Of a stretch of DNA of 64,000 bases, positions 56,678 through 64,000 are shown in pieces (position 1 is the stretch's first letter; the number at the start of each line of letters is the position of its first letter). The DNA lies in the NCBI GenBank assembly GCA_029782215.1, contig JAKOVD010000204.1:1-64000 (forward strand), written 5' to 3'. Source of the stretch: Chloroflexota bacterium. Lineage in GTDB: Bacteria > Chloroflexota > Anaerolineae > J102. The notes beneath the pieces are model-generated. The model was not told where the DNA came from, did not search any database, and saw only the letters and a list, made by a program, of their open reading frames with translations. Both the position numbers and the translations under genes were made by a program.

Positions 56678-58468
56678 TCACCCTCCTCCGCCGGCAGAAT
56701 GGTAGCTGCACGTGCCGAGCAGGTCGGCCAGCATGGCCACCGCCGCCTGCAGCTCCGGCTCCGGCGGCTGCGCCCTCAGGACATGCCGGCTGCCCAGGAT
56801 GATGAGCTTGCTGCGCGGCCGGGTAATGGCCACGTTCAGCCGCTCCGGCTGGAAGAAGAACTCGGCCAGGTCGGCGGCAAAGCCGGGGTTGGAGGTGGTG
56901 AGCGAGACCAGGACCACATCCCGCTCCTGGCCTTGCATGCGCTCGACCGTATCAACCACCAACGCCCGGCGGATGCGGGGGTCGGGCACGGCCTGGCGCA
57001 GCAGGTTGCGGATGGCCCGCCCCTGGGCGCGGTAGGGAGCGACGACGCCGATCTCGCCCGGCGCCACCCCGCAGGCCAGCAGCTCGGCGATGAGGTCGAC
57101 GGCAAGTGACGCCTCCTGCCGGCACTGGGTCGTGATGTTGCGGTGGCCGAGGTCGACGAAGACCTTCGGCTGCGCCGGGTCCAGGATGGCAGCCAGGCGC
57201 TGCGGCGGCAGGGGATAGACCATGCGGCGCCCGGCCACGTCGGGCACGGAGACCAGCCGTCCCTCGTAGAACTGGCGGCTGGGCCAATCAGTCAGCTCGG
57301 CGTTGAGCCGGTAGGTCTCGTCCAGCATGGTGTCGAAGCCCCGGTCCACCAGGGCGCCGAACACCGACTCGCGGAAGACGCCGGCGCTGTAGCGCGTGGT
57401 CAGCACCGGGGGAAGCTGGCGGTGGTCGCCGATGAAGACGAAGCGCTTCGCCGCCAGCATGCCCATGATCGCCAGGGGCAGCGTGATCTGGCTGGCCTCG
57501 TCGAAGATGACGGTGTCGAACTCGACCCCCTGCAGCCGCGAGGTGCGGGTGGCAAAGGGGGTCGCGCCCAGCACGTAGCCCCCCGCCATCTCGGCCATGG
57601 GCGAGGTCACGAACTGCTCATGGTTCGCCACGGTCAGGTCGTCGGCGCGGCTCGATTGCCCGATCTTGGCCACCGGCACATCCGGCGCCCGCCGGGCGAT
57701 CATGTTGAGGGCGTTGTTGATGGCGCGATGGGTGAAGGCGGTGACGAACACGCGCTCCCCCTCCTCCACCAGCGCCTGGGCCAGGTAGGCCAGGACGCGC
57801 GTCTTGCCGGTGCCCGGCGGCCCCTGGATGAGGTGGACGAGATCGCTGGCGTACGCCTGGGCCAGGGCCTCGCCCTGGTTCCAGTTGAGCCCCCAGGCCG
57901 CCGCCAGGTCCAGGCCGCGCTGGTACCGCGCCCCATCCACCTTGGGCTCGCGGCGGCCCATGAGCAGGGGCAGGATCTGCGTGCGGCCGACGGCCGTGTC
58001 CCCGACCTGGTCGAGGGCATCCAGCGTGTACTGGCTGAGGTCGAGGAAGTCCTCGTCCAGCACCCAGCCCTCCGGCTCGCGCAGGAACACGTCGGTGGGC
58101 AGCCCCATCATGCCCTCCGCCGACACCTCCAACTCAGTGTCCTCGTCCTGCTCCAGGCTCACCTGCCAGTGCGGCGCCGCCGCTGGGTCCCCGCGGTTCA
58201 GCCGCAGCAGGTCCCCCTCGCGAAAGCGGGAGTCATTGCGCGTGCAGTGCAGGATCAGCCTGCCCCCTTTCCCCATCCCGGCGACGGTGACGTTCTCAAC
58301 CGCCCTGCCCAGGGCCACGCGCTGGGCCACGGGTTTGGACCACTGCTGCAGCAGGCGGTGGCGCTGGGCGCTGCTCTCCTCGAGCACCAGGTCCGCCAGC
58401 CCTTTGAGAAAGGCCGCCATCGCGCGGCGTTGGCGTTCCCGGGCGTCGCTGTCCAGTGGAACGTCCAT
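56678..58468 (-). CDS. DNA2/Upf1-like SF1 helicase
   Basis: This 596-residue helicase has an N-terminal regulatory/OB-like region (about 1-190). The helicase core follows: Walker A IQGPPGTGKTRVLAYLA (about 215-222), TAFTHRAINN, VIFDEASQITLPLAI (Walker B, about 320), FIGDHRQLPP, LDETYRLN, VDTVERMQGQERDVVLVS and a final RLNVAITRPRSKLIILG motif. These are the Upf1/DNA2-family signatures. No nuclease motif is seen. It stands directly before the UvrD-like helicase gene. Pairs of SF1 helicases occur in several bacterial anti-phage systems, which makes a defence role possible but unproven. Confidence 0.9.
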   Translation of the reverse strand: MDVPLDSDARERQRRAMAAFLKGLADLVLEESSAQRHRLLQQWSKPVAQRVALGRAVENVTVAGMGKGGRLILHCTRNDSRFREGDLLRLNRGDPAAAPHWQVSLEQDEDTELEVSAEGMMGLPTDVFLREPEGWVLDEDFLDLSQYTLDALDQVGDTAVGRTQILPLLMGRREPKVDGARYQRGLDLAAAWGLNWNQGEALAQAYASDLVHLIQGPPGTGKTRVLAYLAQALVEEGERVFVTAFTHRAINNALNMIARRAPDVPVAKIGQSSRADDLTVANHEQFVTSPMAEMAGGYVLGATPFATRTSRLQGVEFDTVIFDEASQITLPLAIMGMLAAKRFVFIGDHRQLPPVLTTRYSAGVFRESVFGALVDRGFDTMLDETYRLNAELTDWPSRQFYEGRLVSVPDVAGRRMVYPLPPQRLAAILDPAQPKVFVDLGHRNITTQCRQEASLAVDLIAELLACGVAPGEIGVVAPYRAQGRAIRNLLRQAVPDPRIRRALVVDTVERMQGQERDVVLVSLTTSNPGFAADLAEFFFQPERLNVAITRPRSKLIILGSRHVLRAQPPEPELQAAVAMLADLLGTCSYHSAGGGG

Positions 58469-58618
58469 GACCCTACGACCGGCCTCCAGCCCGACGGCGG
58501 TTCATGGCCTGCATTATGTCACAACTACAGGCGAACGCCTACCGCCCGCAAACGTGAACCGCTCCCCCAGGTCAGCAGTTCGCTTTTTGAGCGCGGGGGT
58601 TCGTGATAGCATATCACC

Positions 58619-58879
58619 ATGACAGCTACAGCCCATTTCTCTCTTGAACTACCACGCCGCGTTCTGTCCACGTTCCGCCAGGAACCGGACGAGTTCATGG
58701 CCGCCATGCGCCTGGCAGCGGCGGTCAAATGGTATGAAACGGCGGCAGTGTCCCAGTCCAAGGCGGCCGAGATAGCCGGTCTATCGCGCGCCGAGTTTTT
58801 GGCTGCCCTCGGCCAGTTCGGAGTGTCGCCGTTCCAGACGACCAGCGAGGAACTCCGTGAGGAAGCTGGCGGTGCCTGA
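58619..58879 (+). CDS. UPF0175-family antitoxin-like protein
   Basis: This 86-residue protein has the UPF0175 pattern (LELPRRVLSTFRQEPDEFMAAMRLAAAVKWYETAAVSQSKAAEIAGLSRAEFLAALGQFGVSPF). The family is usually found as the antitoxin partner of PIN-domain (DUF3368) toxins. The C-terminal SRAEFLAALGQFGV segment is the expected DNA-binding or toxin-binding part. Its end overlaps the start of a PIN-domain gene at 58857 by 23 bases, the usual layout of such pairs. Confidence 0.85.
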   Translation: MTATAHFSLELPRRVLSTFRQEPDEFMAAMRLAAAVKWYETAAVSQSKAAEIAGLSRAEFLAALGQFGVSPFQTTSEELREEAGGA

Positions 58880-59363
58880 CAGTTGGGTGGTCAACGCCTC
58901 GCCGATCATCGTCCTGGCCAAGATCGGCCACCTGCCTCTCCTGCTGAGCCTGGCTGATGAGCTGGTGATACCATAAGCCGTGGCAGCCGAGATCATGGCA
59001 GGCCCAGAGGATGATCCAGGGCGGCTCTGGTTGCTAGGTTCGCAACTACCGATTGTCCAGCCACCGCTTGATGCCGATGTTCTTGCCTGGGATCTCGGCG
59101 CCGGCGAAAGCGAGGTCCTCAGCTATGCTCATCAAAATGAAGGCCGGGCTGCGGTGCTGGATGACCGAGCGGCGCGGCGCTGTGCCCACGCCCTCGAGGT
59201 CCCCTGTGTGGGCACCCTTGGCATCATTCTTCGCGCCAAGCGCCAGGGAGTGATACCTGCCGCCGTTCCCCTGCTCAAATCGCTGCAGGCGACGGGCTTC
59301 CGGCTCGACGCCGCCGTCCTTCGCCCGGCGCTGCTTGCAGTGGCAAACGAGGAATGGGAGTAG
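58857..59363 (+). pseudogene. PIN-domain (DUF3368-like) toxin interrupted by a TAA
   Basis: From GTG 58857 the frame reads RKLAVPDSWVVNASPIIVLAKIGHLPLLLSLADELVIP, with the acidic/Asn PIN motif NASPI, then TAA (58974-58976). The same frame continues AVAAEIMAGPEDDPG, then DLGAGESEVLSYA (Glu), AVLDDRAARRCAHAL (Asp pair), GTLGIILRAK and the C-terminus. The break lies at codon 40 of 168. Only a mutation of a Gln-type codon is needed to restore the toxin. An independent start at GTG 58980 would lack the first catalytic motif. The toxin is probably dead, or the base is wrong. Confidence 0.75.
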
Positions 59364-59803
59364 CGGCAACTTGGCTTGCCGGTCGTGAGGATAGGCCCTT
59401 GATCAAGGGCACCAGCTTGTATTTGCGGGCGTGCTTTTCGAGCAGTTCGGCGCGAGAGGCGCGCCACTCGGAATTTGCCCTGTTTGTCTTTCATTTGGAC
59501 AGGAAAAGGCGCCTCCTGCTGTACATTGCGGCAGTGATCGTGATCCTTCTTGCCCTTCTCATCATTTTCCCCGGCAGATTGGTTGTATCGGACCTGACGG
59601 CTCTTACGGTTCTTCTTGCCATCGCTGCCTTGTTCCTTTTTGCGTCTGTGGCGATATTCGCCTTCTTTGCGGAGTTTCTTGGCAACAAGCTGCTGCCAAA
59701 GCTGCAGGATGACGAGAAGATCAGGCAGCGCTCTCTTGTGCTCGGCACCTTCTTCTTTGTGCTCAGCTTCCTGATGCAGATGACGCTCACGTTCACGCAC
59801 TGA
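59354..59803 (+). CDS. Small membrane protein with three helices
   Basis: This 149-residue hypothetical protein has an N-terminal soluble part with a Ser/Arg-rich segment (SSSSAREARHSE). Three hydrophobic helices follow: LLLYIAAVIVILLALLII, LTALTVLLAIAALFLFASV and LVLGTFFFVLSFLMQM. It overlaps the end of the damaged PIN gene by 10 bases, and the real start may be further downstream. No family is recognised. It has no functional connection to its neighbours that I can see. Confidence 0.55.
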   Translation: MGVAATWLAGREDRPLIKGTSLYLRACFSSSSAREARHSEFALFVFHLDRKRRLLLYIAAVIVILLALLIIFPGRLVVSDLTALTVLLAIAALFLFASVAIFAFFAEFLGNKLLPKLQDDEKIRQRSLVLGTFFFVLSFLMQMTLTFTH

Positions 59804-59818
59804 GGGCGTGGGCAAAAA

Positions 59819-59847
59819 GAAACCCCGTCGCGGGGGGACGGGGTTTC
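59819..59847 (-). terminator. Intrinsic terminator of the small secreted peptide gene
   Basis: GAAACCCCGTC (59819-59829) pairs with GACGGGGTTTC (59837-59847) around a GC-rich loop. On the minus strand it is followed by TTTTTGCCC, a proper U-run. It lies 16 bases after the stop of the 65-residue gene. On the plus strand no U-run follows, so it is directional. Confidence 0.8.
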
Positions 59848-59863
59848 CGGGAAGTGGTTCCCG

Positions 59864-60061
59864 CTAGATTGGACACACCGTAGGGGCGATGCTCAGAAGG
59901 TGGGCCCCCAGTTGCGAGTCTCCGCGCTGGATGGCGCTGGACGAGGCTGCGAGCAGAGCTGCGCAGGCCTGGGGGACCACCGGCGGGCTGGCAAACGCGG
60001 GTACGGCGAGCGCCATCACCAACATGGCCACCAGCAGTGCGACGAGAACGGTCTTCTTCAA
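59864..60061 (-). CDS. Small secreted peptide (65 residues)
   Basis: The ORF encodes a signal peptide (MKKTVLVALLVAMLVMALAV, cleavage after AFA) followed by a mature region of about 41 residues, SPPVVPQACAALLAASSSAI and a C-terminal TVCPI. Two Cys residues could form a disulphide. An intrinsic terminator follows directly, which strongly supports a real transcript. The mature sequence has no known family. It could be a small surface or signalling protein; no function can be given. Confidence 0.7.
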   Translation of the reverse strand: MKKTVLVALLVAMLVMALAVPAFASPPVVPQACAALLAASSSAIQRGDSQLGAHLLSIAPTVCPI

Positions 60062-60269
60062 TGAGCATCCGTTCAGTTCCCGGGCGCAGCAGATTGGGAA
60101 TCATGAGTCGCTGCGCACGCCCAGGCTCCATAGCCGAACGTATGGTGGTCTTCCGCTTTTAGGGAGCCGGCGCGGAACTGCGCTCTGGCCAGGCCCGGCG
60201 AGGGCGGGCAAGGGTGAATGCAGTCGCGCCCACGTCATCGCCCCTCCCCGCCCGTCCTCTCGCCTGATT

Positions 60270-63164
60270 CTACCAGGCCACCAGCCTCCAGATGGCGGGC
60301 TGCAGATCGCCTTCTTCACCGATCTCGGCGAACAACTTCACTGCCTGCTTCAGGTGCGACATGGCCTCCTCATCACGACCGGCGGCGTGAAGCAGGTCGG
60401 CCAGATGGTTGTGCAGGGCGGCTTCGCGGTGGCGGTCGCCCAGCGTCGCACAGAGGGCAAGCGCCTGTGTGGTCAGGGCCAGCGCCTGCTCGCGGTTGCC
60501 GCTGGCGTCGCAGCCCAGGGCCAGGTTGTTGAGCGCCGCCACCTGGGCCACGGGGTCGCCGAAGGTCTCGGCCAGGGCCAGACTGCGCTGCAGGTGTGCA
60601 TAGGCCTCATCCACGCGGCCGGCGTCGTTGGCCAGGATGCCAAGCAGATTGTGGGTCTGCGCCAGGGCGCGAGCGTCGGCGGCTGTCTCGGCCAGGATCA
60701 AGGCAGCGCCTGCCAGATCCTGTGCCTGCTCCAGTGCGCCGGCCTGATGGGCAGACAGGCTCCAGTCAGCATAGATGCGCGCCCGTTCCGCCGGCGAGCT
60801 GTCAGCACCCAGGGCGTCCAGGGCCGCCTGGTAATGGCGCTCAGCCAGGCGCCAGTCCCCCCGCCGCTGGTACACGCCGCCCAATTTGTGCTCCAGGTGC
60901 GCCAGGCTTGAGGCGGCGCTGGTAACATCGACGAAAGCTGCGGCAGCGGCGTAGGCCTTGAGCGCGACGCCATAGTCGCCCGCCAGCGTCAGGAGATCGC
61001 CAATCGCCTCGTGCAGCTCTTCCGGCCGCGGGTGGCCCAAAGCCAGTGCGGCGCGGAAGTGTGCCAGGGCCTCGGCGTTGGCATAGAGGCTGCGGGCGTA
61101 CTCACCCGCTGTCCGGTAGAACTGCGCTGCCTGCGCTAGTTCCCCTGCCAACTCAAAGTGATGAGCAATGACGGCGGCATGGACTGCCTGCTCGCGCCGC
61201 TGTCGCACAGCGATGGCTTCGGCAACGCGGCGATGGAGCAGGCGGCGGCGACCGAGGCTGGTTTCTTCATAGACCAGGGAGCGCACCTTTTCATGGCTAA
61301 AGTCATAAAGCGGTGGAGCGGTGGCACTCGCAGAGGGCGTTTCGTTGACCAGGCCATGACTGATCAGCGTCTCCAGGGCAGCCACGGTCTCTTCCTCGCT
61401 GCGGCCGCCGGTCAGGCGCACGGTGTCGAAATCAAATGAGCGCCCGATAACGGCCGCCGCCGCCAGGACCTGTCTGCTGGTCTCGCTCACGCGCTCCAGC
61501 CGTGCCTCCAGGAGGTCGCGCACACTGGCAGGCATGGCAGGCACGGTGGGATGGGCGCCACCCTCTCCCGCTAACAGGGTGAGATACTCGACCAGAAAGA
61601 AGGGCAGCCCCTCGGTTTCGCGGTACAGATAGTCGTCCAGATCGCCGCCCCGGTTTGTCACGGAATGCACCAGCCTGCTCACCGCTCCAGGCGGCAGCCG
61701 TTCCAGCGAGATGACCATAGCACGGCCGGCCCGACGTGCTTCGCCCAGCAGACGCTGCAGCCGGTGTCCGGCATTGACATCTTCGGAGCGCCAGGCCAGG
61801 AGGATGCCGTAGGCCTGGCCCGCCAGCCGGCGCACAAGGTAACTTGTGACATCGACCGATGCCTCGTCGGCCCACTGCACGTCGTCGAGAAAGAGGATGC
61901 CGGGGCGGCTGCCGGCCAGCAAGCAGGACAGCGCCTGGCTGATAGCCTCCAGCAAGTGGGTTTGGGCGCCTGGCACTTCCCGCCCGGGTTCGGTCGCGGG
62001 GAACTGCGCGGCCAGTTCCGGCAGCAGCCGGCCCAGTTCTGCCTGGGCGTGGGCGGGCAGACAAGCCAGCGCCTGGGCGCGTCCGGCAGGCGCCAATGCG
62101 CCGCGCAGTGCTGCCAGATAGGGCGCATAGGCCAGTTGTGCCTCGCCTTCGTAGCAGGTCGCGGCCATCACCTCGCCGCCGTCCCGGCGCACCGTCTCCA
62201 GGAATTCCGTCGCCAGGCGGGTCTTTCCCACCCCGGGCTCGCCAGCGATCACGAGCAGCCGTCCGTCCGTCTGGATGGCGGCGTAGGCCTCGTGAAGAGC
62301 GGTCCACTCCGCCTCGCGCCCAACCATGGGGAACTGCGCCGGGCTCGTGCCCGGCAGGGCCGGAGCTGCGGTGCTGGAGATGGCGGCTGAGGGAGCGGAA
62401 ACGGCCGGCGGCGTCCGGTGTTCGACAATGGCCTGGTAGAGCTGTGTGGTTTCGGCCAAGGGCGAGACCCCCAGCTCCTCGCGCAGCACCCGGATGCACT
62501 CGCGATATTGGCGCACCGCGGCGGCATCCTGGCCCGTCCAGGCATAGAGCTGCATCAAGCGCCGGTGCGCGGGCTCGTGCAGGTTGTCAAGCGCCAGCCA
62601 GCGGCGAGCGTGTGGCAGGGCGTTATCGAATTCCCCGGCCCGGACATAGATGTCGACGAGATGTTCCAGGGCGTTGGCAAGCTCCTGGCGGTGCTGCTCA
62701 GCCTGAAAGAACTGCCAGTCGTCAAAGTCAACGCTGTCCCGCAGGCTGAAGCCGGCCATGAAGTCCTGCCGGTACAGCGCCACCGCAGCCGTGAGCCAGG
62801 ACTGGCAGCCTGTACAGTTGGCGTCCCTCACGACCTGGTTGCGGGCGCGCTCGACCAGGTTGCCGAACTCGCGGGCGTCGACCACCCACCCGTCGGCGAG
62901 GTCGATATGCTGGCGGTCGACCGCAAAGGCGCCTCTGCCCAGCGCTGTGGTCAGGACCGACAGTGTCCGCCGGAGGGCGGCGCGGGCGTGTTCATTGTCG
63001 TTTTCTGGCCAGAGAAAGGCGGCCAGGGCGTCGCGCAGGTGAGGCGCTGGAGTAAGGGCCAGGTAGGCCACCATGGCCAGGGCCTTGCGGGTGTCGACGC
63101 TGATCGGCTCGCCATCCCGCTCGATCCGGGGCGGCCCGAAGAGCTTGAGCGCATATTGAGTCAA
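60270..63164 (-). CDS. SARP-family transcriptional regulator with AAA ATPase and TPR domains
   Basis: The 964-residue regulator has an N-terminal winged-helix DNA-binding domain of the OmpR/SARP kind (residues 3-95; KLFGPPRIERDG, LLRDALAAFLWP-like segment, ARAALRRTLSVL). A bacterial transcriptional activator (BTAD) domain follows (about 100-250; DFMAGFSLRDSVDFDDWQ, RRWLALDNLHEPAHRRLM). A STAND-type NTPase comes next, with Walker A GEPGVGKTRLA (about 308) and Walker B GILFLDDVQWAD. A long C-terminal tetratricopeptide region (about 690-950) completes it. It starts with TTG at 63164. It is divergent from a membrane-protein gene; direct repeats in between may be its binding site. Confidence 0.9.
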   Translation of the reverse strand: MTQYALKLFGPPRIERDGEPISVDTRKALAMVAYLALTPAPHLRDALAAFLWPENDNEHARAALRRTLSVLTTALGRGAFAVDRQHIDLADGWVVDAREFGNLVERARNQVVRDANCTGCQSWLTAAVALYRQDFMAGFSLRDSVDFDDWQFFQAEQHRQELANALEHLVDIYVRAGEFDNALPHARRWLALDNLHEPAHRRLMQLYAWTGQDAAAVRQYRECIRVLREELGVSPLAETTQLYQAIVEHRTPPAVSAPSAAISSTAAPALPGTSPAQFPMVGREAEWTALHEAYAAIQTDGRLLVIAGEPGVGKTRLATEFLETVRRDGGEVMAATCYEGEAQLAYAPYLAALRGALAPAGRAQALACLPAHAQAELGRLLPELAAQFPATEPGREVPGAQTHLLEAISQALSCLLAGSRPGILFLDDVQWADEASVDVTSYLVRRLAGQAYGILLAWRSEDVNAGHRLQRLLGEARRAGRAMVISLERLPPGAVSRLVHSVTNRGGDLDDYLYRETEGLPFFLVEYLTLLAGEGGAHPTVPAMPASVRDLLEARLERVSETSRQVLAAAAVIGRSFDFDTVRLTGGRSEEETVAALETLISHGLVNETPSASATAPPLYDFSHEKVRSLVYEETSLGRRRLLHRRVAEAIAVRQRREQAVHAAVIAHHFELAGELAQAAQFYRTAGEYARSLYANAEALAHFRAALALGHPRPEELHEAIGDLLTLAGDYGVALKAYAAAAAFVDVTSAASSLAHLEHKLGGVYQRRGDWRLAERHYQAALDALGADSSPAERARIYADWSLSAHQAGALEQAQDLAGAALILAETAADARALAQTHNLLGILANDAGRVDEAYAHLQRSLALAETFGDPVAQVAALNNLALGCDASGNREQALALTTQALALCATLGDRHREAALHNHLADLLHAAGRDEEAMSHLKQAVKLFAEIGEEGDLQPAIWRLVAW

Positions 63165-63281
63165 GGGAGCACCATTTGCCGGAAGGCGACGCAGCGGAGG
63201 ATGACCCGGTGCGGCAACTGCGCACGAGCTGATTCTAGCTGATCGCCGTCAAAACGCAACGATTTAACCCCCCTCTGTGTC

Positions 63282-63304
63282 TCGTAACGATCTTCGTAAC
63301 GATC
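63282..63304. promoter_or_regulatory. Direct repeat TCGTAACGATC x2, candidate SARP-binding site
   Basis: TCGTAACGATC occurs at 63282-63292 and 63294-63304, a 12-base period close to one helix turn. A related CGCAACGATT lies at 63255. SARP/AfsR-family activators typically bind direct repeats with an 11-bp period near a -35 box. The location, between the SARP gene and the divergent membrane-protein gene, fits. Confidence 0.55.
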
Positions 63305-63382
63305 GGCGGATGCCTGGGGAGTAGACTGGCGATAAATCCGGCAGCCATTGTGATGGCGCTCAGAAGCCAAGGAGAATGCTAC

Positions 63383-63844
63383 ATGACGACAACCAGGCAA
63401 TTTGCAGGCAAGGAGATAACCATCGGTGATGCTGCAGTGACGGGGTTATTGGCCGGGATTGTCGCCGGCCTTGGCATGGCCGCCTACCTTGTTCTGATCG
63501 GGCTGCTGGTGGGTGATGCGCCAGCACAAATGCTGGCGCGCTTTGACCCATCGGGAGCGGGGACGGCCGCGCCCGTGGCCGGCGCCCTGATTCACCTGGC
63601 CGTCTCGGCCGTGTATGGCCTGCTGTTCGGGCTGATTTACTGGTTGGTCGGGCGGGGACGGTTGGCCGGCCGAGCGGGTGGGATTCTCCTTGGCCTTGCC
63701 TACGGCCTCGTTCTGCTGTTCGTCGCGCAGGGACTGCTCGCCACTCCTGCGGCTGCGCCGTTGCGAGAAGTACCAGCCGTTCACCTCGCTGCGGCGCACC
63801 TCATCTACGGTGCGATCCTGGGCGGGCTGGTCGCCGGGAAATGA
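63383..63844 (+). CDS. Four-helix membrane protein of unknown function
   Basis: The 153-residue protein has four predicted helices: TGLLAGIVAGLGMAAYLVLI, ALIHLAVSAVYGLLFGLIYW, AGGILLGLAYGLVLLFVA and a C-terminal AAHLIYGAILGGLVAGK. It resembles small uncharacterised membrane proteins found in Chloroflexota and Actinobacteria, with conserved Gly and His residues in the helices. An AAGGAG site precedes the chosen ATG at 63383; the frame from 63350 would add 11 residues. It is divergent from the SARP gene and may be its target. Confidence 0.75.
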   Translation: MTTTRQFAGKEITIGDAAVTGLLAGIVAGLGMAAYLVLIGLLVGDAPAQMLARFDPSGAGTAAPVAGALIHLAVSAVYGLLFGLIYWLVGRGRLAGRAGGILLGLAYGLVLLFVAQGLLATPAAAPLREVPAVHLAAAHLIYGAILGGLVAGK

Positions 63845-64000
63845 TTGCGTCCTCGCAGCCCTCCAGTCTTGGCCGTGCAGGCGTATGTGAAGGGTCTGCC
63901 GTGGCGGCCCTCTGCGAATCTTCGAATCGATGGGGCGACAGGACTTCCTCCCACAGATCATTCGGCGCATCGCATATAGAATACCGAACATATTCGCCGG
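63845..64000. other. 3' window end without recognised gene
   Basis: This short tail has no convincing coding frame. The opposite strand carries only a shadow of the membrane-protein gene. A 5'-truncated gene could begin beyond the window. Confidence 0.5.

Overview
The window is high-GC bacterial DNA, most probably from a Chloroflexota bacterium of the Anaerolineae/Caldilineales type. This is an inference from gene style, not from a marker gene: there are very long secreted proteins with beta-propellers and Thr-Pro linkers, CHAT/TPR and SARP/AAA/TPR proteins, MalFGK-type importers with Pro/Lys-rich lipoprotein linkers, and short interspersed hairpin repeats. I see no rRNA, tRNA or CRISPR array.

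Region 1 (1-13,780, all minus strand) is the most remarkable part. It reads as one long transcription unit: a RhaD-like aldolase, a LacI-type repressor fused to a uroporphyrinogen-decarboxylase-like (URO-D) methyltransferase, three further URO-D methyltransferases, an L-rhamnose mutarotase, a creatininase-family hydrolase, a tandem-duplicated sugar-binding lipoprotein, two permeases, and a corrinoid (B12-binding) protein cut by the window edge. Two near-consensus sigma-70 promoters (TTGACA, 17-bp spacer, TATnnT) lie before the aldolase and before the fusion. Each is followed by the same palindromic operator, presumably bound by the LacI domain. My reading is import of an O-methylated (deoxy)sugar, corrinoid-dependent removal of the methyl group, and degradation of the freed rhamnose-like sugar.

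Region 2 (13,780-24,400) holds a short repeat element, a sensor kinase/response regulator pair, an HtrA-like protease lipoprotein, a secreted repeat protein with a strong terminator, a peptidoglycan-binding polysaccharide deacetylase, an orphan PD-(D/E)XK-like protein, a GAP/LysE-type membrane protein and an alkyl sulfatase.

Region 3 (24,500-32,450) holds a frameshifted VIT-like remnant, a SulP transporter, a peptidase T fragment, an M20 dipeptidase, a DUF389 membrane protein, and two divergent citrate synthases. One of the synthases carries a MerR-like DNA-binding domain, and repeated ATTGAT dyads lie between them.

Region 4 (32,500-48,400) encodes two giant secreted proteins (propeller plus LCAT-like lipase; SBBP propeller plus Ig-like domains), a terpene-cyclase-fold-like protein with a TfoX-like partner, an IS5-family transposase relic, a GT-C type membrane glycosyltransferase and a damaged pair of membrane genes, including a CPBP protease homologue.

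Region 5 (48,400-64,000) holds a CHAT-TPR protease with a small divergent gene, a sigma/anti-sigma operon, an SH3-domain protein, a two-helicase operon bordered by toxin-antitoxin remnants, a tiny secreted peptide, and a SARP regulator divergent from a membrane protein. Single-base lesions recur in the window (near 4354, 24973, 46772, 47695 and 58974), so both genuine gene decay and assembly error should be considered.
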